Source: Lampris incognitus (lineage: Eukaryota; Chordata; Actinopteri; Lampriformes; Lampridae). From it: a stretch of 64,000 nucleotides of DNA. The stretch spans positions 38,709,635 to 38,773,634 of the forward strand of contig NC_079217.1 of NCBI RefSeq assembly GCF_029633865.1, in the 5' to 3' direction. This document shows, one piece after another, positions 49,401-60,200 of this stretch (its first letter is position 1; each line of letters begins with the position of its first letter). A program made the position numbers and the translations under genes. The notes beneath the pieces were generated by a model. The model did not search any database. It was not told where the DNA came from and worked only from the letters and a program-made list of their open reading frames with translations.

Positions 49401-50203
49401 AGTCTGGTCCACTCACCATTCCAGTTTATGGCGGTAATGCACCAAATTGTTGTTTGTCAACTGCCAATTAACCCAAGGAAGAAGAAGGATGAGGCGGCAA
49501 CGAGTACAGCTTGTTTGCATATCCGTCACTGCTGCGACGTGCGTAATTCAGATGGAGGACAGGAAGTGGAGACTCTAAACAAGCTGAAGCTATGGAGGAC
49601 GAAAGCGATTATTGCAAAGGTTTGAATGGACCTGCATGCATTAGATATCAGGGGGGAAAAATCAAAACACATGTTGGATATGATCCATGCCAGCTAAAGA
49701 AAACAGACTTTTCAAACGATCAGACTGAGAAATGTATGTGATGTGGAACTGTGGAACATCATTCCCCAAGTTGAGGATTTCTTCAGACAATGTGTTCTTC
49801 CTGAAGTGTTGGGACAGCAAATTACAAAGGGAAAATAGTCATAAAGGGAGTAACTTGGCCAAATACAGGGATGTGCTTAATTGTTCTATTTAATTAAATA
49901 TTACAAATCATTTTAAATTGATGTTTTCAGTCTCATTTTTTTATATCGTCTACAATACTATTTATATGAATATCAAATGTCAATGTTAAAATATGTGGAG
50001 AAAGACAGGGTGTACTTACATTTTCACATGACTAAGGAAAAACATTACTGACAATTCCGTATCTTAGTATGTATATTTATTATTTATGAAGATGAAAAAG
50101 TATACAACATACATCTGTTGACACTTCAGAATACTGAGTGTGAAAGTATAGACTCAAGCAGGGTTCTCGAAATCTTCTGCCAATATGAAGCTGAATTAGG
50201 TGT
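49401..50203. other. 3' flank of THAP/DDE element with one short ORF
   Basis: Mostly AT-rich. A 49-codon + frame (49592-49741) begins MEDESDYCKGLNG. It follows a segment with cggtaatgcacc and gaagaagaagga of the kind repeated upstream of fish transposon genes. It may belong to the left end of the DNA transposon whose transposase lies just right of it. Function unknown. Confidence 0.35.
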
Positions 50204-51225
50204 TCACTCCAGTGGGATAACAGAGTCACAAAGATTGGCTAATGCACAGCAAATGACTCCAATCTTATCAATCAATGCCAGTTGATCACCTGGTTTTATG
50301 TGCATGTGTTCTATGGGCATTGCCCTACTCTGCAGAATTTGGTACTTTCTCCTTACCAATCCTATGACCCTTTCTACATGAATACGCACATCAGCGAGTT
50401 TTCTTGTTTGCTCTACATCAAGTGCAGATAGCTGGCTCTTCCCTTTTGTGAAAGCGGGCATCTTCAATGAAGCACAGTAAAATCCTACACTATCCCCTAC
50501 ATTAAAGCCACAGTCTGCCAGAATGATATTTCCAGGCAACAAATTCTTTAGAAGGTCACTCTCTTCTGTAATCTGCTTGTCATTAACTCTTCCTCCCCAA
50601 GCACAAGAGATGTAGGTGACATATCCTTGAGGAGCAACACCAATGAGAAATTTTACTGTGTTATGGTGTTTATAACTAGACCAGGTTTGTGCTCTAGCAA
50701 GCAAATTAGAAGACCTTTCAATGAAAATTTCAAAACAGTCTACTATCACTGCAACCTTGGATCCAAATGCTTGCCTGAATGACAATGGCATTGTCTCTTG
50801 CAGAACCTCTCGCTCTGGCCGCTCTATTATGAACGCCAGTCTTTCGTGACGTATGCCAATTACCTTGTGCCAAACCCGAGAAATGGTGGAACAGGAAACT
50901 TTGAACCTGAAAGCCAAGTCTTGGAGTGAAAGATTAAGTCTCAACTGAAGTAAAACCAAAACGAACTGTCCAAATTTGGAGAGTGCAGACAGAGTGCTAG
51001 AGGTGATGTGTGGCTCACATAGTTTAAACACTTGCATCAAAACTAAAAAATTGGGCAATCCGTTATAAAACTTAGTCTTTTCTTCATTGTTCTGAAAAGC
51101 CTCTTGGGTAAATTCTGTGTCCAATGCTTTAGTTCTGAGCTCACTCAGCTCCACTGATGCTCGATTCACAACGTCTTCCATCTTCTCAAGATCATCCATA
51201 GTCAGGTCTGTCTGGCAACCCGCAT
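50204..51225 (-). CDS. THAP/DDE transposase exon 3 (catalytic domain)
   Basis: Codes DAGCQTDLTMDDLEKMEDVV, a helical region (LSLQDLAFRFKVSCSTISRVW, HTH-like) and the full DDE catalytic core, ending CALANLCDSVIPLE. The open frame continues 109 bp further upstream only because intron and gypsy LTR sequence happens to lack stops. Confidence 0.88.
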
Positions 51226-54200
51226 CTACATGGAATATGTTTGACAAAGGGGATGCGGAGGAGAGGGATAGGTTAGTTCTATAATTTATGTAGCCGGGTG
51301 GTAAATCTGTTAAATATGTTAAATGATTTTCCACTTAAATTTAGTATAGTTTAACTGTTAATATATGTAATTGTTACACTGTCAAGCCATGTAAAATGTC
51401 ATTTGATGTATTTAAATTGTGAGGCAGATTGTGAGTGTATTTTTATAGTTTTGGTTGTCATTGCATGTTTTGACCAGTAAGTGGCAGTGGCGGACTATTA
51501 TTGTAACTCCGTGCAAGTTATCCAAGTGCATCTTGGGTATTCTTTCTTTTTTTCTTGTGTGGAGCGCCTGAAGATTGCGGTGTGACAGTGCTCTGACTCC
51601 GTAGGAAGTAAGGGTAAATATCTTGTGAAATATACCTGTAACATTATTCCAAACAATATTGTATGTCGGTAATTTGACAAGATGGTTTGTTTTAGACGCT
51701 ACTGGAGTTGATGTTCGGTGATTTTGGGCGCGAGCCGTCGACCGCTGTTCGCCATTGCAGGCATGACAAGGTAATGTTGGCGTGAATAAAGCCACACCAT
51801 GCCATTGCATTTGGGATGTAAAGGTTTTATATGCATTTTAATTCTGTTTAAAGGTAACTGACAGAGTGAGAAGTTGCGCGATCTTCAGGAAGTTCCACAT
51901 GTCTTTGTTAAACCCTGTTTAACGTACATAGTCCACTGCCGTATTTTGCACCGTATTTTGTATTTATTATTTCCCTTTTTTTTAAATCTTTTCTGTTAAA
52001 CTTGCCACATCTGTGAACATTTATGATCTGTTTGCTCGAAAGACACAGGAATGTATGCACTCAGTAAAACGATCTGCATTCGAAGGTTCAAACAATAAAA
52101 TTAAAGCTATAAGAACCCCGGAAGTAATTGTGTCCTGTGTGGTATCTAATTCCACGGGCTACATAAATTTGGTACCAGGAGTGGGGTGTAGCTAAAACAT
52201 TTTTTTTAAAATTGGCAACAGAGTGGCTTATTTTTACTTTAAAAAAAAAATACGGCAGTGGTGAAGATTGCTGGTGACGTCCGTTGGTGTTGAGTCTGAA
52301 GCCATCCTGCTGTGGAGCTGGTGACCAGCGAGAGACGACGTGAGGGCATCTAAGAGGTTCTGGTGCTTCCTGTTTCACATGACTCAGCCGTACCAGCGTA
52401 GAGGACTCCAGCGCTAACTTCAGCTACAAAGACCAAGATCCAGCAAGGCTCCAAGTTAAAGACTGTCCTTGTAGTATCCTTGAACCAGGTTTTGAACTAA
52501 ATATCCTCATTTATACTGGAATGAGTAAAGATTAATATATCATTATGTCTAGTGATTCTGGTGATGAAGGGAGTTCACGTAATGATAATGGCCACACCTC
52601 AGGTGGCATAATGGGTATAGGTGAAGGTGCTACAAAAGAAATGCAGACCACCATGCAAGAGCTTGCCAGACTGCGAGATGAGCTCACCAGGTTAAATGGT
52701 GAAGCAAGGGCTCAGAGAGCAAGTGATAACAGTGCACCCACACGTTCATACATCTACGTTCCAAGAGAACGCCAGATCCAAGCATTTAGTGGGGAGTGTG
52801 GTACAGACAGGAGATCTGTCGAAGAGTTTATTGAAGAGGTTGAAAGGGTTTTAAGATACAGAGAGCAAACAACAGAAGAACAATGTGACTATATACTATC
52901 TCTATTGCGTGGCCCTGCATTGGAAGAGGTGCGACTATGCATGAGGGGTCAGTCAGTGGGGCCCAGTGATTTATACTCTTACCTGAGCAATGCATTTGGG
53001 GAAAAGCGCAGTTCCACACAGCTTTTGCAGACCTTTTACAACCGTAACCAAACTGATGGAGAAGACCTCCGTGACTACTCCCATGCACTATCCCAGATTT
53101 TGAGCTCTGTAGTGAAACAGTCCACAGATGTAATACCTAATGAGAAAACTGTGCTCAGAGACCGGTTTATTGAGGGTTTAAGAGAAGCAGCACTCAGGCG
53201 TGAACTCAGGAAAATGGTTAGGGACAAACCAGAGAGCAGTCTTCTAGATGTGAGGAACGAGGCCCTCCTGTGGGAGATGGAGGACAGCAGGTCTCATCGT
53301 CCCAGGGTCATAAAGAGCAACCAAGTTACATCAGAGGTTCCGGAAACCCAGTGCTCTATTATTAAAACAAACAATGACCAAGGTATTGCATTAAATGATG
53401 TTCGGAGAGCAGTAGCCCATCAAGAAAAACAGCTAGCAGAGTTAGGCAAAACACTCGCTGATCTAGCCTTTGCTGTAGGTGAACTGAGTAAGCACAGCAC
53501 TCAACAGACATTCCTAGAGCCCAAGCCACGACCTAGACCCCAGCCAAAGTTCACACCAGATGGTCAGCCTATCTGTTTCAAGTGTAGAGGCATAGGTCAC
53601 ATTGCAAGAAAATGCTCACAGGCCAGAGGGGGTCAAGGGGACGCAACACCTAGTTCTTATGTAGTGCAGGAAAACTCGCACCCTCAGTTGTCATGAGCCA
53701 CACAACTCGAGGGGAGGAAGCTGGCTCACCAAAAGAGACTCCAGACAGAAGCAGGATCTTAGAGCGTGCAGTCGGAGAATGTAAAACTGTTGAGGTGAAA
53801 CTACGAGGTGTTACAGTGTCCTGCTTACTTGACACTGGTAGCCAGGTCAGTACAATTTCTGAGAGTTTTTTCAGGGAACACCTGTCAGTGAAAGGTGAAG
53901 ACATTCACCCGGCATTTGAGTGGTTAAAGATCACTGCAGCTAATGGATTAGACATACCCTATATGGGCTATGTGGAGCTTGATGTAGAAGCCATGGGTCT
54001 GACTATCCCAGAGCGAGGTTTTCTGATAGTTAAAGATTCTGAACACTCTTCCTCTGTTCCAGGTCTAATAGGGATGAACATTGTCAAAAAATGCAGAGAG
54101 CTAGTACACACTGAGTTTGACACCACACTGCAGGAGAGGTTTGACTCAAACTGGAGAGAGGCTTTTAATCATCTTCATGCAGTACATGCAACAGCCAGAC

Positions 54201-57200
54201 TCTCTTTCGCTAGGGTAGCTGGTAAGGATGTAGTCCATATACCTGCTTCATCTGCTGCTACAGTTATGGCTAGGGTACTCAGGACCGTGAGTGAGGATGG
54301 TTCTTTTTTGTTGCTGGAGTCTGTGGGTGTCCCCGTTCCTGGAGGTTTGGTTGTTGTGCCTACTTTGGTTTCATCGGGCAATCACATTTTTCCAGTCCGA
54401 GTCATGAACATGTCTGATGAAGATATCTGGCTAGGGCCACGGACTAGGCTAGGGGTTTTGACTCAGGTAGACTGTGTGAAAAGTGATGAGCTTTGTGAGG
54501 TACAGTTCCAGAGAATCTCAGCAGACACTGAACAAGTGAGTATCAGTGAACACCCCGAAACACCGACAGATGTGCAGGAAATTCTCGGCAAGCTCAATTT
54601 TTGTGGTAGCCCAGAACAGCAAGCACAGCTGACTTTGTTACTGGAGAAGTACTCTTTTGTGTTTGCAACAGAAGATGAAGATCTAGGCCACACTGACAAA
54701 GTACAACATGAGATCCATCTGACAGATGACATACCTGTAACACAGCCATACAGACGAATCCCACCCACACAGTACAGTGAAGTCAGGGAACATATTGGCA
54801 AGCTGCTTAAAAAAGGGGTCATTCAAGAAAGCTCTAGTGCTTATGCTTCGCCCATAGTACTAGTGAGAAAGGCAGATGGTAGTCTGAGGCTATGTGTTGA
54901 TTACAGGAAACTCAACTCAAAGACAAGACGTGATGCATTCCCGCTCCCGAGAATTGATGAGAGTTTTGATGCGCTGAGAGGGGCAAAGTTCTTTTCGACC
55001 ATAGATCTGGCGAGCGGATACCACCAGGTAGCTATGCATGAGAGAGATCGGACTAAGACTGCATTTACTACACCGTTTGGTCTGTATGAGTACGTGAGAA
55101 TGCCTTTTGGTGTTTGTAACGGTCCAGCTACATTTCAGAGACTTATGCAAGTTACTATGAATGATCTCATTTTTCAGATACTCCTGGTCTACCTAGATGA
55201 CATCTTGGTTTTTTCAGAGACATTTGAGCAGCATTTGGAGAGACTTGAGACTGTGTTTAAGAGACTGGCAGAGACGGGCCTTAAGGTGAAGTTGCAGAAG
55301 TGTGCTTTTCTACAACAGTCAGTAAAGTTTTTGGGTCATCAGGTGTCAGCAGAAGGTATAGGAACTGACCCCTCCAAGGTCTCTGCTGTTAAGAACTGGA
55401 AGGTCCCAACCACTGCCAAAGAGCTGCAGTCGTTCTTGGGTTTCTGTAGTTACTACAGGAGATTCATTCGAGGCTTCTCACAGATTGCCGGGCCACTGCA
55501 TGACCTAGTCAACAAATGTTCAGGTGTGAAAAAAACAGGGAAAGTAGGTCACCAGTTTTGTAATATGTGGACACCAGAGTGTGACTCTTCCTTTGAGCAG
55601 TTAAAGGAAAAACTTACCTCTGCTCCCATTTTGGGTTTTGCCGATTTCACACAACCATTTGTAGTTGAGACAGATGCTAGTCAGCATGGATTAGGCGCTG
55701 TATTGTGTCAGCAGCAAGGTGACACCAGACATGTCCTAGCATATGCTAGCCGCAGACTACGCCAGGCTGAGAAGAATGACCGAAATTATAGTAGCATGAA
55801 GTTGGAGTTGCTTGCCTTAAAATGGGCAGTTGCTGAAAAATTCAGGGGTTACTTGCTTGGTTCAAAGTTTGTTGTCCTGACTGATAACAATCCCCTCTGC
55901 CACCTCAAGACAGCCAAGTTAGGTGCTATAGAGCAGAGGTGGGTAGCGCAACTGTCTGTTTTTGATTTCAAGGTTAAGTACCGTCCTGGTTGCAGTAATG
56001 CCGCCGCAGATGCTCTCTCTAGGCAGGAGTTTGCAGGGGAGCCTGAAACAGACCCTGACTCGGATTTTGACGACTGTATCACTGTGTGTAACCTGATTGA
56101 GCGAGGAACAGTTCTGGATCCTGGTCTTGTCTCTAGAGGTCTAGAGTGTTACAAAGTGAGACAGATCCGTGCTGGGGAGTCGAGGTCTGGTGAGACAGGT
56201 ACTAAACAGGGCAACACCCCCACACTGCCAGGTTATACCAGAGAGGAGCTGGTAGGTTTTCAGGCCGGTGACCCCACCCTAAAAGAGTTTAGGGCATTTT
56301 GGGATCGGGGGAGGAGGCCATGTCCCAGAGAGAGAGCAGCCCTGTCTAGTCAAGTGAAAAGATTGTTGAAACAATGGAGATGCATACAACAACGAGAAGG
56401 GTTGTTGTACAGGGTTATCACAGACCCACGTCATGGAGAAGTGTGGCAGTTACTCATGCCTAGTTGTTTGAGGGACCAAGTTCTAGAAAATGTACATAAC
56501 AACATGGGACATCAGGGCATAGAGCGCACTGTAAACTTGCTAAGAGGGAGGTGTTTTTGGGTAGGGCTATGCGAGGATGTGGAAAGCTGGGTTAAAAACT
56601 GCGAGCGGTGCATTTTGACCAAGATGCCTCAGCCAAAAATCCATGCTCCAGTTCAGGCATTCCTGGCCTCCCGACCTCTAGAAGTGGTGGCTGTTGATTT
56701 TACAGTGTTGGAGGCAGCTTCAGATGGCCGTGAAAATGTCCTTGTTGTGACCGATGTGTTTACAAAGTTCACAAAAGCGTATGCTACCAAAGACCAGAAG
56801 GCTGACACTACAGCTAAAGTTTTGCTCAGGGAGTGGTTCATGAAATATGGGGTCCCAGAGAGACTGCACTCAGACCAAGGTCGAAATTTCGAGAGTGAAA
56901 TTATAGCAGAGCTGTGCAAACTCTATGGGGTTAAAAAGACACGGACAACTCCCTACAGGCCACAGGGAAACGGTCAGTGTGAAAGATACAATCGCACACT
57001 CCATGACTTGTTAAGGACACTCCCACCAGAGAAAAAAAAGCGTTGGCCAGAGCATCTGTCTGAAGTAGTATATGCCTATAATGTCACTCCTCATTCCACC
57101 ACAGGGTACTCGCCTTATTATTTGCTTTTCGGGGTACAGCCACATCTCCCAGTAGATGCTTTATTAGGGCGTGAGTGTGTGTCAGACAGGAAACAGGATT

Positions 57201-60200
57201 GGTTGTCTGTTCATCAGGAGAGACTCCGACAGGCACATGAGAGAGCCAGAGAGTACTCAGAGCAGAAGGCAGCTGAGAGGATCTCACTGCAAAATGAGAA
57301 GGTGTATTGTCCTCCTGTGGACATTGGTCAGTTGGTTTTCCTACGTCACAGACCCCCAGGTAGACATAAGATTCAGGACACATGGACCTCAACAGTCTAC
57401 AAGGTAGTTGACATCCAGGGTACCACACACACTGTTGAACCTTTTGAGGGAGGTCCCATTAAAAGAGTTCATAGGTCAGAGTTGCGACCTTGTGCGAAAC
57501 CAGTTCCCAAACCAAGAACTAGAACTAGGTTACAGACCACTACACAGCCTGTAGCTGAGGATGAGCCTGAGTCACCTGAGGCTGATTTTGTTATTGTTGA
57601 GGAAGTCATCCCTCGCCGGCTTGTGCAAGTACCTAACCTGCCTCTTGCAGCAGAAAGTGTTAGTTTACCTGTGACAGCACCCACAGATGAGAGTGACGGT
57701 GAAGGACCTGAGGAAGGTTATTCAGATATGAGAAATTGTGGCACAGAAACAGAATGTGTTAATGATGTGCATCCAAACGTTAGCGACAGTGACTTGCCCA
57801 TTATTGAAAACAGGGACAGGCCCGCACTAACAGAGGATGCTGGTGGAGCAGGACGTAGAACCTATGCACCTAAACCTGCCATTAGGAAAAGCAAGCGGGA
57901 AATGGCTGGATCTCATTCAAACCCATTTCATCTGCCAAAGTCAGCCTGTAATGCAGTCTCAGTCAGCACAGACATGGTCTCTAAGGTTTTGACAAGCCTG
58001 GGTGCTGCTCTCTTTGAAAAGGCCTTGCAGGGAGTATTTGAGTCAGTTCATGTTTCGTAGTCACCGAGGACGTTGACTATATTTGCAGGGGAGTATGTAG
58101 CCGGGTGGTAAATCTGTTAAATATGTTAAATGATTTTCCACTTAAATTTAGTATAGTTTAACTGTTAATATATGTAATTGTTACACTGTCAAGCCATGTA
58201 AAATGTCATTTGATGTATTTAAATTGTGAGGCAGATTGTGAGTGTATTTTTATAGTTTTGGTTGTCATTGCATGTTTTGACCAGTAAGTGGCAGTGGCGG
58301 ACTTTTATTGTAACTCCGTGCAAGTTATCCAAGTGCATCTTGGGTATTCTTTCTTTTTTTCTTGTGTGGAGCGCCTGAAGATTGCGGTGTGACAGTGCTC
58401 TGACTCCGTAGGAAGTAAGGGTAAATATCTTGTGAAATATACCTGTAACATTATTCCAAACAATATTGTATGTCGGTAATTTGACAAGATGGTTTGTTTT
58501 AGACGCTACTGGAGTTGATGTTCGGTGATTTTGGGCGCGAGCCGTCGACCGCTGTTCGCCATTGCAGGCATGACAAGGTAATGTTGGCGTGAATAAAGCC
58601 ACACCATGCCATTGCATTTGGGATGTAAAGGTTTTATATGCATTTTAATTCTGTTTAAAGGTAACTGACAGAGTGAGAAGTTGCGCGATCTTCAGGAAGT
58701 TCCACATGTCTTTGTTAAACCCTGTTTAACGTACATAGTCCACTGCCGTATTTTGCACCGTATTTTGTATTTATTATTTCCCTTTTTTTAAAATCTTTTC
58801 TGTTAAACTTGCCACATCTGTGAACATTTATGATCTGTTTGCTCGAAAGACACAGGAATGTATGCACTCAGTAAAACGATCTGCATTCGAAGGTTCAAAC
58901 AATAAAATTAAAGCTACAAGAACCCCGGAAGTAATTGTGTCCTGTGTGGTATCTAATTCCACGGGCTACATTTACAAACATTTTTATCAAGTTGGTGGTA
59001 GGCTACTTGTCAGTTGGTGGTGAACTTTATCTAACATTTGCTACTTGGAAGCATTACATTTCATTTACCTTTGAAATATTCTGATTCTGGGTTCTTTGTT
59101 ATCTCCCCGAGGTCCAGCAATGCCGCTGCTGCGTCGGTGCGGGTTTCATCTGCTTCTCTGGACTTCAATCTTTCTTCCCGTAGACGTGCTGCCTCGGTCA
59201 TTGGTTTATCTCGCCGATAACCAAGATGAACCGTAGGAGCCCAGTCTGTAGAGTTAACATCTTTGACAGCACTCAGGCAGCCTAAATAAAATAAATAGCC
59301 AAGTGATAGCTTGTTAACTGAAACACTAGCGTTACTGAACAAACACCCAGTGGTGACAGCAGAGGATTAGCTACAGTCAGGTTTAGTAACTGTGCTAGCT
59401 AGTGTATGATGCTAAAAACAAATCTCCCGGTAGTTAGCTAACTAGCTATCTCCTGCACAACAACAAAGACAAAACACCGACAAAAAATTACAGAGCAGGG
59501 TGGTGATATCGCAGGAAACATAGCTAGCTAATACAACTGCGATATGATCACCCTGTGCCGTGTTTGTTCTGAAGGTAATGTTAACGTTAAGTTTGTGTTG
59601 CACAGTTGCAACAGGGTCAGCCCTATGGTCCCACAGCGCTATGTTCCCACATTTCTAAGAATTTTTTTTTCACTGAAAATGTTGAAAATTAGGCCCTATG
59701 TTCCCACAGCCCTATGTTCCCACAGCCCTCTGTTCCCACAGCCCTATGTTCCCACAATTTCCCACAAGATTTTTCTTATTTCTAAGACTTTTCTCAAAAT
59801 GAAACCCTATGTTCCCACATTTCTAGGACATTTTCAAAATTAGGTCTTGTGTTCCTACATTTCCCTTCAATTTAAGCCCTATCCTCCCACAAGATTTTTT
59901 GGAAACACTTTATAGTAAATGAATGAGTAATTTTTTTCCACAATATTTGGTGAAGAGCTATGGCGGACAGGATTGACCCCCTGGTCCACAGTGTTTGCTC
60001 AAATGGCTGTTTTTCATGGAGGTGAGTTTAATTTCGGTATGAGGGTTCGTCACTCCACAGCAACCCCATGTTGGAGTAGTGGTGTTGCGCTCGAGAGTTT
60101 GGAAGCTAGCTCTCTCCTTCAAATCACCAGCTGCGGGATTGAGTGGTGAACCCTCAACTACCAGGGGTAGAAATGTGGGAACGTAGGGCCTAATTTTAAA

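Larger units (their letters stand above)
51289..58970 (+). mobile_element. complete young Ty3/gypsy LTR retrotransposon
   Basis: 7,682 bp, with 875-bp LTRs at each end (51289-52163 and 58096-58970) and 4-bp target duplication TTTA (51285-51288 and 58971-58974). LTR ends are TGTAGCC...GGCTACA. A primer-site-like tggtaccaggagtgggg follows at 52171, and a purine-rich gcaggggagta precedes the 3' LTR. Gag and pol are intact and there is no env. The LTRs differ at three positions by eye (about 0.34%), so the insertion is recent. It sits in intron 2 of the THAP/DDE transposase, on the opposite strand. Confidence 0.95.

Noticed and set aside
51226..51334. N-terminal residues of the 376-codon transposase frame (MENHLTYLTDLPPGY...)
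   Set aside because: They are encoded by intron and gypsy LTR sequence and start at GTG; exon 3 begins at 51225 by phase and acceptor.
51412..51810. 132-codon antisense ORF in both gypsy LTRs (also 58219-58617)
   Set aside because: It exists only because the LTR sequence is duplicated; no domain or codon signal seen.
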